NCBI RefSeq assembly: GCF_003703395.1
Contig: NZ_RDQN01000002.1
Location: forward strand, 62,001-126,000
DNA length: 64,000 bases
From: Pseudoxanthomonas spadix
GTDB lineage: Bacteria > Pseudomonadota > Gammaproteobacteria > Xanthomonadales > Xanthomonadaceae
Direction: 5' to 3'
Made by a program: the position numbers and the translations under genes. Position 1 is the first letter of the stretch, and each line of letters opens with the position of its first letter. This document shows positions 55,836 through 64,000 of the stretch, in pieces. The notes beneath the pieces are model-generated. The model saw only the letters and a list, made by a program, of their open reading frames with translations, had not been told where the DNA came from and did no database searches.

Positions 55836-56100
55836 ATAAAAAAGAAGAGCACGCATGTGCGGCATGCGTGCCCTTCCAGGGGATGGTGAAGAAGTCCTGA
55901 TCCGTAGGCCGTGACCTGCGCCAACTCCCCGGCGACGTCCTGTCTGTCGACGTCCCTGCCAACGGGCACAGGGATACCAGCGAAGCAGCGGCGAGGCAAA
56001 GCCTGAACTGCTCCAAAATAATGGAAACACAGTGAGCACAGGTAACCTGCGCCTTGAAAAAATCATGCCTGCCCTGAACTCTCAGCAAATCAGTTACCAA
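55836..56100 (-). ncRNA. Possible small RNA ending in an intrinsic terminator
   Basis: On the leftward strand a strong hairpin, GCACGCATG/CATGCGTGC (55849-55871), is followed by TCTTCTTTTTT, a good intrinsic terminator. No protein-coding frame of recognisable family lies upstream of it within the 611-base gap between groES and the XRE gene. The roughly 200 bases before it contain further inverted repeats (for example GACGTCG and CGACGTC around 55935-55955). A small RNA transcribed leftward from near 56100 is the simplest explanation; its start is not defined. Confidence 0.4.
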
Positions 56101-56155
56101 AAGCGGGCAATCTCTGCCTATTTTCGGTCAACACGTTAGTAATGGTGTCGCTTTC

Positions 56156-56174
56156 CATTCCGCTCCGTGGAATG
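56156..56174. promoter_or_regulatory. Inverted repeat upstream of the XRE regulator
   Basis: CATTCC and GGAATG are separated by seven bases, 52 bases before the XRE start. It could be an operator for the regulator itself. Confidence 0.45.
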
Positions 56175-56225
56175 TTTGGCTATGGTCACAGAAGTTCAGC
56201 ATGGCGGTCGCCACGGAGAGGTTTG

Positions 56226-56648
56226 ATGGATGCACCCGAGCGAGTCCGCATGGCACGACGCCTGGCGGGTCTTTCGCAAAGTCAGTTGGCAGAAGCGGTT
56301 GGGGTGCAACGAAGCGCGGTCAGTCACTGGGAGTCACCGAAGGGCAAAAGCCCCAGCGTGTCGCACCTGCGCGAGGTCGCCCTGGCGACCGGCACCCAGT
56401 TCGAATGGCTTGCCACCGGGCGCGGGGCGATGACGCTTTCGCGCGACGCGGAGCTGGATTCGATCGCCACCGCCGAGGCGATCCTGGTCGAGGATCCGCT
56501 GGAGTTCCGCCTGGTCCGCGCATTCAGGGAGGCGCCGCTGAAGGCGCGGCTGTCGCTGCTGGAAGTGATGGAGACCCTGGCTTCCCAGCGCACCGGGCGG
56601 ACCCGCCCGCACGGTACTGCGCGGACGACCGGGTCCCGCCGCAGCTGA
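56226..56648 (+). CDS. XRE-family transcriptional regulator
   Basis: A 140-residue DNA-binding protein with a Cro/CI-type helix-turn-helix at about 6-62 (ERVRMARRLAGLSQSQLAEA, VQRSAVSHWES). The C-terminal part is helical and has no recognised domain, ending in a basic Thr/Arg-rich tail. GGAGAGG four bases before ATG 56226 supports the start. The inverted repeat at 56156-56174 may be its operator. No phage or toxin genes are adjacent, so its target is unknown. Confidence 0.88.
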   Translation: MDAPERVRMARRLAGLSQSQLAEAVGVQRSAVSHWESPKGKSPSVSHLREVALATGTQFEWLATGRGAMTLSRDAELDSIATAEAILVEDPLEFRLVRAFREAPLKARLSLLEVMETLASQRTGRTRPHGTARTTGSRRS

Positions 56649-56746
56649 CGCCGGCGGACTCGGCCTGCGGGGGAATTCTGCTACCGGAAGCGCACATGGG
56701 ACCCGCCCGGACCGGTCGAACGATGGGTTCGGCTAAGCTATGCGCC

Positions 56747-59035
56747 ATGTCGCTGATCGCCCGTCTGGCCAGTGTGCTGGTCCTGCTCTGCCTTGCCCTG
56801 CCCGCCGCAGCCGTCGACGAATCCAGCCTGCTGCCGGTGGATCAGGCCTTCGTGCCGACCGCCGAGGCCACCGGCCAGGGCATCGCCCTGCGCTGGAAGA
56901 TTGCCGACGGCTATTACCTGTACCGGCACCGCACCGCGGTGACCGCCGAAGGCGCCGGTTTCAAGGCGGGCGAGCTGCAGATGCCGGACGGGGAAAAGCA
57001 CACCGACCCGTATTTTGGCCCGGTGGAAACCTACCGCGGCCGCCTGGACGCGCTGTTGCCAGGCACGGCCGCCGCTGCCGGCCAGGTCACGTTGAAGGTG
57101 CGTTACCAGGGCTGTGCCGACGCGGGCGTGTGCTACCCGCCGCAAAGTCGGACCCTGCAGGTGGCGGTGGCCGCGGCACCGGCCAGCGCAACGTCGCCCG
57201 GCGGCCTGGGCGTTGCCCCGGCCGCGCGCAGCAGCCTGGCGTTGTTCGGCCCGCCAGCCACCGGCGCCGGCACGACCGATGCTGTGCCGCTGGCGCAGGA
57301 GCAGGCCTTCGGCTTTGAGGCCATTGCCGGCCATGGCAACCAGCTGCTGCTGCGCTTCACCCCGGCCAGGGGCTACTACCTGTACCGCGATCGCACCCAC
57401 ATGACCCTGACCGGGGCCGACGGGCTGTCGCTGGGCAATCCGCAGTGGCCGCCGGGCCAGTCCCATCGCGACGCGCATTTCGGCGAGGTCACGGTGTACT
57501 TCGACCAGGTCGAGGTGCCGGTGCCGGTGCTGCGTGACCGTCCCGAAGCAGCCAGGGCGACCCTGCAGGTGACCTTCCAGGGCTGCCAGACCGATGGCAT
57601 CTGCTATCCGCCGATGACCCGTGAGGTGGCGCTGTCGATTCCCGCCGGCACGCGCACGCCTGCAGCCGAGCGTGTCGCCGCCGCTGCGCAGGCCGCCGCG
57701 CCGATCGCGCTGGAGAACGACCGCGCCGTGCCGTCGGCCGCTGCCAGCGCAGCGGCGCAGGTGCCGCGCTCGACCCCGCCGCCGGAGCTGCTGGCCCGCG
57801 CGCAGCGCAGCGGCGGCGGGACCTGGCTGCTGGCGCTGCTGGGCGCGCTGCTGGGCGGACTGATCCTCAACGTGATGCCGTGCGTGCTGCCGGTGCTCTC
57901 GCTCAAGGCGCTGTCGTTGGCCGAAGGCGGGCGCGGCAGCCAACACGCGCGCGCCAGTGCGCTGTCCTATGCGGCCGGGGTGATGCTGAGCTTCCTGGTG
58001 GTCGGTGCCGTTGCGCTGGGGCTTCGTGCGACCGGGCAGGCACTGGGCTGGGGCTTCCAGCTGCAGCAGCCATTGATGGTCGCGGCGCTGGTGTACGTGA
58101 TGTTCGCCGTGGGCCTGAGCCTGTCGGGCGTGTTCGCGGTCGGCTATGGGCTGGCCGGAGCGGGCCGCGGACTGGCCGCACGCGGCGGCCTGAGCGGCGA
58201 CTTCTTCACCGGCGTGCTGGCGGTGGTGGTGGCCGCGCCGTGCACGACGCCGTTCATGGGCACCGCGCTGGCGTTTGCCTTCGCCGCGCCGCTGCCATTG
58301 GCACTGGCGGTGTTCGCCCTGCTCGGGGTGGGCATGGCGCTGCCGTTCCTGCTGATCGGGCTGGTGCCGGGGCTGGCCAGGCGCCTGCCGCGCCCGGGCG
58401 CGTGGATGGACACGCTCAAGCAGGTGCTGGCCTTCCCGATGTACCTGACCGCGGTGTGGCTGCTGTGGGTGCTGGGCAAGCAGCGCGGCATCGATGCGGT
58501 CGCGCTGGCCCTGGCCGGGCTGGTGGTGCTGGCGCTGGGACTGTGGGCCCTGCAGCGGGTGCGGTTCCAGGCCGCGCCGCTGCGCCGCACGCTGGCGCTG
58601 GCGCTGCTGGTGTTGTCGATCGTGCCACTGGTCCTGCTGCCGCGATTGCCGGCGCCTTCCGTTGCCGCGACGACCGCCCCGGCCGACGGCAGCGAGCCCT
58701 ACTCGCCTGCGCGCCTGGCGCAGCTGCGCAAACAGGGCCGGGTGGTGTTCGTGGACATGGGCGCGGCCTGGTGCGTGTCGTGCAAGGCCAACGAGAACGC
58801 AGTCCTGGACCGCGAGGCGTTTCGCGCCGCGCTGCGCAGCGCCAATGCCGTGCGCATGCGCGGCGACTGGACCAACGTCGATCCGACCATCACCGCCTTC
58901 CTGACCCGCTACAACGCGGTCGGCGTGCCGCTGTACGTGGTGTTTCCCGGCAGTGGCGGCGAAGGTGAGGTGCTACCCACGATCCTGACCCAGCAGATGG
59001 TCAGCGACGCCCTGCAGCGCGCCGCCCGGCAATGA
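56747..59035 (+). CDS. dsbD: Thiol:disulfide interchange protein DsbD with duplicated N-terminal domain
   Basis: A 762-residue inner-membrane reductase that passes electrons from cytosolic thioredoxin to the periplasm. After the signal peptide (1-22) come two DsbD-alpha domains in tandem, each with a CX5C pair: Cys123/Cys129 (GCADAGVCYPP) and Cys280/Cys286 (GCQTDGICYPP). The membrane domain (about 365-600) keeps the two transport cysteines (NVMPCVLPV and VAAPCTTPF), and the C-terminal thioredoxin domain has CVSC. E. coli DsbD has about 565 residues and one alpha domain. It overlaps the TlpA-like gene by four bases. Confidence 0.92.
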   Translation: MSLIARLASVLVLLCLALPAAAVDESSLLPVDQAFVPTAEATGQGIALRWKIADGYYLYRHRTAVTAEGAGFKAGELQMPDGEKHTDPYFGPVETYRGRLDALLPGTAAAAGQVTLKVRYQGCADAGVCYPPQSRTLQVAVAAAPASATSPGGLGVAPAARSSLALFGPPATGAGTTDAVPLAQEQAFGFEAIAGHGNQLLLRFTPARGYYLYRDRTHMTLTGADGLSLGNPQWPPGQSHRDAHFGEVTVYFDQVEVPVPVLRDRPEAARATLQVTFQGCQTDGICYPPMTREVALSIPAGTRTPAAERVAAAAQAAAPIALENDRAVPSAAASAAAQVPRSTPPPELLARAQRSGGGTWLLALLGALLGGLILNVMPCVLPVLSLKALSLAEGGRGSQHARASALSYAAGVMLSFLVVGAVALGLRATGQALGWGFQLQQPLMVAALVYVMFAVGLSLSGVFAVGYGLAGAGRGLAARGGLSGDFFTGVLAVVVAAPCTTPFMGTALAFAFAAPLPLALAVFALLGVGMALPFLLIGLVPGLARRLPRPGAWMDTLKQVLAFPMYLTAVWLLWVLGKQRGIDAVALALAGLVVLALGLWALQRVRFQAAPLRRTLALALLVLSIVPLVLLPRLPAPSVAATTAPADGSEPYSPARLAQLRKQGRVVFVDMGAAWCVSCKANENAVLDREAFRAALRSANAVRMRGDWTNVDPTITAFLTRYNAVGVPLYVVFPGSGGEGEVLPTILTQQMVSDALQRAARQ

Positions 59036-59646
59036 ACCGCAGCGGCATCGCCTTGCTGTTGGCTGCGCTGGCCGCCGGCGTGCTCGGGGTGCTGGCGGGC
59101 CTGTGGTGGCAAGCACGGCCTGGCCACATGCCCGCGGTCGAAGCCATCACCGCGCCAGACCCACCGGTTCCCAGTGGCTTGAGGCCGGCCGCGCCTGGCG
59201 ACCTGCTGCCGGCACTGACCCTGCCCGATCTGGAGGGCAACCCCGTCAACCTGCGCAGCCTGGCCCAGGGCCGCCCGCTGCTGATCAACGTCTGGGCCAG
59301 CTGGTGCGGGCCGTGCGTGGAGGAAATGCCGGCGCTGGACCGCTTTGCCGCCGCGCAGGGCGCCGAAGGCGTGCAGGTGCTCGGCCTGGCCCTGGACACG
59401 CCCGAAGGCGTGCGCGCCTTCCTCCAACGCACCCCGGTGCGCTATCGGCTGGTGCTGGAACAGCCCGGGCCGTCCGATGCCAGCGTCCGGCTGGGCAACC
59501 GCGCCGGCGTGCTGCCCTACAGCGTGCTGGTCGGGGCCGACGGGCGCGTGCTGCGGCAGAAGACCGGCCCGTTCGCGCCGGACGAAATCGACGGCTGGGC
59601 CGAGGCGCCGGTCGCGGCACCGGCCGGAATTCAAACGCGCGATTAA
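59032..59646 (+). CDS. TlpA/ResA-like periplasmic thioredoxin
   Basis: A 204-residue protein with an N-terminal membrane anchor (7-26) and an AhpC/TSA-type thioredoxin domain whose active site is WCGPC (Cys92, Cys95). It is coupled to dsbD by a four-base overlap, so DsbD probably keeps it reduced. Likely roles are cytochrome c maturation or periplasmic disulfide reduction. Confidence 0.9.
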   Translation: MNRSGIALLLAALAAGVLGVLAGLWWQARPGHMPAVEAITAPDPPVPSGLRPAAPGDLLPALTLPDLEGNPVNLRSLAQGRPLLINVWASWCGPCVEEMPALDRFAAAQGAEGVQVLGLALDTPEGVRAFLQRTPVRYRLVLEQPGPSDASVRLGNRAGVLPYSVLVGADGRVLRQKTGPFAPDEIDGWAEAPVAAPAGIQTRD

Positions 59647-59892
59647 ATCACCTGAAAGTTCGGCGAACTGGACAGCATTGCCGGCTTCCTCCAGACTGCC
59701 GCCTTCGTCGTGGAGCGCCCGATGGCCAACCTGCTGCAGCCGAACGCGCCGCTGGCTCCTGTCCTGGCCGTCAGCCCGCCGCGCCGACCCGCCACCCGCA
59801 TCGTCGCGCCGGCCGTCACTGGCACCACCACCCGCTGACGCGCCCCGGCCGCCCCTTTCCCTTTGTCACTGACGCAACCCCAGAGGCCTTTC

Positions 59893-60402
59893 ATGGACCT
59901 GCGCAAGATCAAGAAGCTCATCGACCTGCTGGAAGAATCCAATCTCGCCGAGATCGAGATCAAGGAGGGCGAAGAGTCGGTCCGCTTGGCGCGCGTGCCG
60001 CAGGGCCACTACGCCGCCGCGGCCGCGCCGATGCAGCACGCCCTGCCCGCTGCCGCGCCCGCCGAGCCCAGGCCGATGCCGATGGGCTCGCCCACCGAAG
60101 CCTCCACCGGCGGCAGCGCCAGGCCGGGCAACGCCCCCGGATCAAGTCCGGGGCAGGCGCTGCCCGACGGCCACGTGGTGCGTTCGCCGATGGTCGGCAC
60201 GTTCTACACGGCGCCGGCGCCGGACAAGCCGGTGTTCGTCACCGTCGGCCAGCAGGTCAAGGCCGGCGACACCCTGGCCATCATCGAGGCGATGAAGATG
60301 TTCAACCCGATCGAAGCCGACGCCTCCGGCACGATCGTGGCGATCCTGGCCGAAACCGGCCAGCCGGTCGAGTTCGACCAGCCGCTGTTCGTGATCGGCT
60401 GA
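59893..60402 (+). CDS. accB: Biotin carboxyl carrier protein of acetyl-CoA carboxylase
   Basis: A 169-residue carrier. N-terminal [17 protein letters not shown], a Pro/Ala-rich flexible linker (about 40-92) and the biotinyl domain with Lys135 in EAMKM and the GTFYTAPAP thumb region. The ATG at 59893 begins the family sequence. The linker includes a palindromic sequence read in frame (60135-60153). The product works with AccC, encoded after a long inverted repeat. Confidence 0.96.
   Translation: MDLRKIKKLIDLLEESNLAEIEIKEGEESVRLARVPQGHYAAAAAPMQHALPAAAPAEPRPMPMGSPTEASTGGSARPGNAPGSSPGQALPDGHVVRSPMVGTFYTAPAPDKPVFVTVGQQVKAGDTLAIIEAMKMFNPIEADASGTIVAILAETGQPVEFDQPLFVIG
60135..60153. repeat. Palindrome inside the accB linker
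   Basis: CCCCGGA, TCAAG, TCCGGGG: a perfect seven-base stem of the widespread CCCCGGATCAAGTCCGGGG type, read in frame as part of Asn-Ala-Pro-Gly-Ser-Ser-Pro-Gly. It sits in the flexible linker, where an insertion would be tolerated. Confidence 0.8.
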
Positions 60403-60407
60403 AAGCG

Positions 60408-60511
60408 GGGACCCGGGACCCGGGACCGGGGACCCGGAAGAGCAGGGGCCAGGCGCAAGCGCTTTTTCGGCCTTTTCTTTTCCGGGTCCCCGGTCCCGGG
60501 TCCCGGGTCCC
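60408..60511. repeat. Perfect 31-bp inverted repeat between accB and accC
   Basis: Bases 60408-60438 and 60481-60511 are exact reverse complements, built from repeated GGGACCC units, around a 42-base loop. The whole unit lies between the accB stop and the accC start. As RNA it would form a very stable stem that could set the AccB:AccC ratio; as DNA it looks like a mobile palindromic repeat. Confidence 0.9.
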
Positions 60512-60540
60512 GAAAACACCCCGTGCCTCGGAACCTCCCC

Positions 60541-61908
<1,368 letters not shown>

Positions 61909-62066
61909 CGTCTCCAAAGCGTCAGGGGCGTTGAAGAAGAAAAGGCGGGGGGAGCGCGCTGCTTCCTGGTGCCCTGTGTGGCCACCCGGGTGACCTGGGC
62001 GTCAGGGTCAACTTTTACGGACTTGCCCGCACTCGCTCGCTTGATCGGGTGATGCGCCAGCTGTGG

Positions 62067-62798
62067 TTAGACGACTTGCCGTTCCTTCGCGACAAACCTC
62101 AATCCAACTCCTGGTTCGGTCGCAATATAACGAGGCGCCGACGCATCGTCCCCGAGCTTGTGTCGCAACTTGCCAACAAGAATGCGCAAATAGTGAGCGT
62201 CCTCCTCATGCGTTGGCCCCCAGAGTTCCCGCAGTATCTGCGTCTGCGTCACCAATCGCCCCGGTTGCTGGACCAGCAGAGACAATAGGGAAAACTCCTT
62301 GCGCCCTAGCGTGACACTCTGTCCATGCACACGCACCTCGCGTCGCACCAGGTCAATCCTGAGCACGCCATCGTCGAAGACCGGACCATCCTCGGCACCG
62401 CGTGCTGCTGTGCGCAGGAATGCGCGAATGCGCGCCATCAATTCCTCGACGCCGAAGGGCTTGGTCACGTAGTCGTTGGCCCCCGCGTCGAGCACTGCCA
62501 CCTTTTCGTCCTCATTGGAGCGAACGGTCAGCACGATGACAGGCACGCGCGACCACTGGCGAAGCTCCTTGAGCACGTCCTTTCCATCCTCATCCGGCAA
62601 CCCGAGATCAAGAACGACCAGGTCGGCCCCCTTGCTGGCCAGTAGCGTCAGCCCCTGCTGGCCTGTTGCGGCCAACAGGGTCGCATAGCCTTGCGAGCGC
62701 AGGCTAATGTCGATGAACTTGCGAATCTGGGGTTCGTCATCAATGATGAGGATGCGGGCGGCCGCTGCGCCCGGAGTCGTTTCAGTGGGAAGTCCCAT
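62067..62798 (-). CDS. kdpE: Response regulator KdpE
   Basis: A 243-residue OmpR-family regulator: receiver domain with ILIIDDEPQIRKF, phospho-acceptor Asp in LVVLDLGLPDEDG and Lys in YVTKPFG, then a winged-helix domain with KEFSLLSLLVQQPGRLVTQ and LRHKLGDDASAPRYIATEPG. Sequence and neighbour identify it as KdpE, which activates the kdpFABC potassium pump. It overlaps kdpD by 17 bases. Confidence 0.94.
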   Translation of the reverse strand: MGLPTETTPGAAAARILIIDDEPQIRKFIDISLRSQGYATLLAATGQQGLTLLASKGADLVVLDLGLPDEDGKDVLKELRQWSRVPVIVLTVRSNEDEKVAVLDAGANDYVTKPFGVEELMARIRAFLRTAARGAEDGPVFDDGVLRIDLVRREVRVHGQSVTLGRKEFSLLSLLVQQPGRLVTQTQILRELWGPTHEEDAHYLRILVGKLRHKLGDDASAPRYIATEPGVGLRFVAKERQVV

Positions 62799-64000
62799 TC
62801 TCTTTCGCCTCCTGATTTGTGTATTCGCTCCAGGGCAAGGTCAGACGAATGGTGGTTCCATGGCCTTGCGGGCCTGGTAGCGCCTCGACGCTGCCCATGT
62901 GGGCGCCGACGATGCCCTGGACGATCGTCAGTCCCAGGCCGGTTCCCTGCTTGCCCCGGTCGCCGCGCTCCACGCTGTAGAACATGTCGAAAATACGCCG
63001 CCGCTCCTGCTCTGGAATGCCCGGCCCACGGTCCGAAATGTCGATCTGCAATCGATTGTCCTCGGTGCGCCGCACCTGCACCCGGACGGGCTCTCCGGGG
63101 GGCGAGAACTTCGCTGCGTTCTCCATGACATTGAACAAAGCCTGCTCGATGAGCGCGGGGTGAACGTGGATCGGCGGCAAGTCCGGCGGGATCTCGTACT
63201 CGATGCGGACGCCGGGTTCATAGCGCTGCAAGCGGCGAGACGCCGAGCCCACCAGCTCGTCGATACCGATCCAGTCGCGCGTCAGCGTCAGTCCTTGCTG
63301 TCCGAGCCGGGTCATGTCGAGGAGATTCTGGATGTAACGGTCCAGGCGCTCGCCTTCCACATGGATGGTTTCCAGCAGGCTTTGCCGGTCTTCTGGCCCC
63401 ATGTCCTTGCCATAGCGCGCCAGGCTGTCCGCTGCACCGATCATCGACGACAGGGGCGAGCGAAGGTCGTGCGATACGGAAGACAACAACGCTGAACGCA
63501 GTCGCTCTGTCTCCCCGGTGACGCGCGCCACCTCCAGTTCGGATACCAGGCGGGTGCGCAAGGCGGCTTGGCCGATGTCTTCCACCATGTTCTCGGCAAG
63601 GCGGCGTTGCTCGAACGACAGGCGCCCCATGTTCGGCGAGAATCTGAGCCCGACCACCCCCAGCGTGTCCTTGTCCGATGACACGGGCAGGAACCACCAG
63701 GCAGAGCCAGTCAAGGTGTCGGTGTAGCGACCGCTGGCTTGGCCGTGCTGTTGCGTCCAATCGGCAGCCGTCAAATCCTTCTCGCCAAGATGGCCCGCAG
63801 AAGTGGCGGGGCCGGATTGATCATTGATGCGGATCCATGCCTCGGCATGCAGGGTCGATTGCAGGACAGATGCCCCCGCCGCGATGACCTGCCCGAGATC
63901 GGCAGCCTTGGCCAGGCGGCGCCCCAGATTCTGCATGGCCATAGCGTGAGTATTCGCCGCACGCAATGCCACCACCTGCATGCGCAGCCGCGAGGCCAGT
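62782..64000 (-). CDS. kdpD: Sensor kinase KdpD (5' part outside window)
   Basis: The C-terminal 406 residues of KdpD; the frame is open beyond base 64000, so the N-terminal KdpD and Usp domains and the membrane segments are not seen. Visible are a GAF-like domain (WIRINDQSG to LGVVGLRFSPN), the dimerisation helix with phospho-His in SSVSHDLRSPLSSMIGAADS, and the HATPase domain with N box EQALFNVMENAAKFS and GTGLGLTIVQGIVG. It senses potassium limitation or turgor and signals to KdpE. Confidence 0.94.
   Translation of the reverse strand, partial: LASRLRMQVVALRAANTHAMAMQNLGRRLAKAADLGQVIAAGASVLQSTLHAEAWIRINDQSGPATSAGHLGEKDLTAADWTQQHGQASGRYTDTLTGSAWWFLPVSSDKDTLGVVGLRFSPNMGRLSFEQRRLAENMVEDIGQAALRTRLVSELEVARVTGETERLRSALLSSVSHDLRSPLSSMIGAADSLARYGKDMGPEDRQSLLETIHVEGERLDRYIQNLLDMTRLGQQGLTLTRDWIGIDELVGSASRRLQRYEPGVRIEYEIPPDLPPIHVHPALIEQALFNVMENAAKFSPPGEPVRVQVRRTEDNRLQIDISDRGPGIPEQERRRIFDMFYSVERGDRGKQGTGLGLTIVQGIVGAHMGSVEALPGPQGHGTTIRLTLPWSEYTNQEAKENGTSH

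Noticed and set aside
59711..59838. Short plus-strand frame before accB
   Set aside because: About 40 codons, Pro/Arg/Thr-rich tail, no ribosome site and no family resemblance.

Overview
The window is chromosomal DNA of a high-GC gammaproteobacterium of the Xanthomonadaceae/Lysobacteraceae type (Xanthomonas, Stenotrophomonas, Pseudoxanthomonas, Lysobacter and Luteimonas are relatives). The evidence is protein character, a split class II ribonucleotide reductase, GC-rich palindromic repeats and a long inverted repeat carrying six-base tandem arrays, all typical of that group. The genus cannot be settled from sequence alone. No rRNA, tRNA, CRISPR array, transposase or integrase was recognised.

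Region by region. 1-4000: stress-type genes, with exonuclease III, an SDR oxidoreductase and a molybdopterin oxidoreductase running off the left edge, divergent from a catalase-like gene broken by one in-frame TAG. 4200-19970: a catabolic island of visibly lower GC. One leftward block encodes a Rieske dioxygenase (alpha, beta), a thiolase-fold/DUF35 pair lacking the thiolase cysteine, an acyl-CoA ligase, a hotdog thioesterase, two duplicated Liv-type binding proteins, a DcaP-like porin and LivHMG plus a LivF ATPase fused to a hemerythrin domain. An SDR dehydrogenase is divergent. Together these could carry an organic (probably aromatic) acid from outer membrane to CoA-linked oxidation. Electron-transfer partners of the dioxygenase and ring-cleavage enzymes are not in view. 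20257-21327: an orphan ParA-type ATPase at the island edge.

21400-32060: split adenosylcobalamin-dependent ribonucleotide reductase (nrdJa/nrdJb) with a strong promoter and long leader, a DegP/DegQ-type protease, a YqjD/YqjE-type membrane operon, an AI-2E-family permease, a roughly 750-bp inverted-repeat element, a HAD phosphatase and an M17 aminopeptidase. 32050-40575: a CHASE3-GGDEF diguanylate cyclase, and a DesK/DesR-like two-component pair divergent from a MacAB-like export operon, with a perfect palindrome between them. 40700-52100: a lipoprotein hydrolase, MobA-like and XdhC-like cofactor proteins, an EamA exporter, Prc protease, lipoyl synthase, a secreted subtilase and a large AsmA-like envelope protein.

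52100-64000: DAHP synthase behind a classic attenuator whose leader peptide contains YYFWF, groESL with a CIRCE operator, a possible small RNA, an XRE regulator, a DsbD with two tandem N-terminal domains followed by a TlpA-like thioredoxin, accB-accC (with a palindrome inside accB and a perfect 31-bp inverted repeat between the genes), and kdpE-kdpD running off the right edge.

The most novel-looking points are the hemerythrin-LivF fusion inside an oxygenase gene cluster, the probable Ltp2-like aldolase pair beside it, the aroG attenuator and the long hexamer-flanked inverted repeat.
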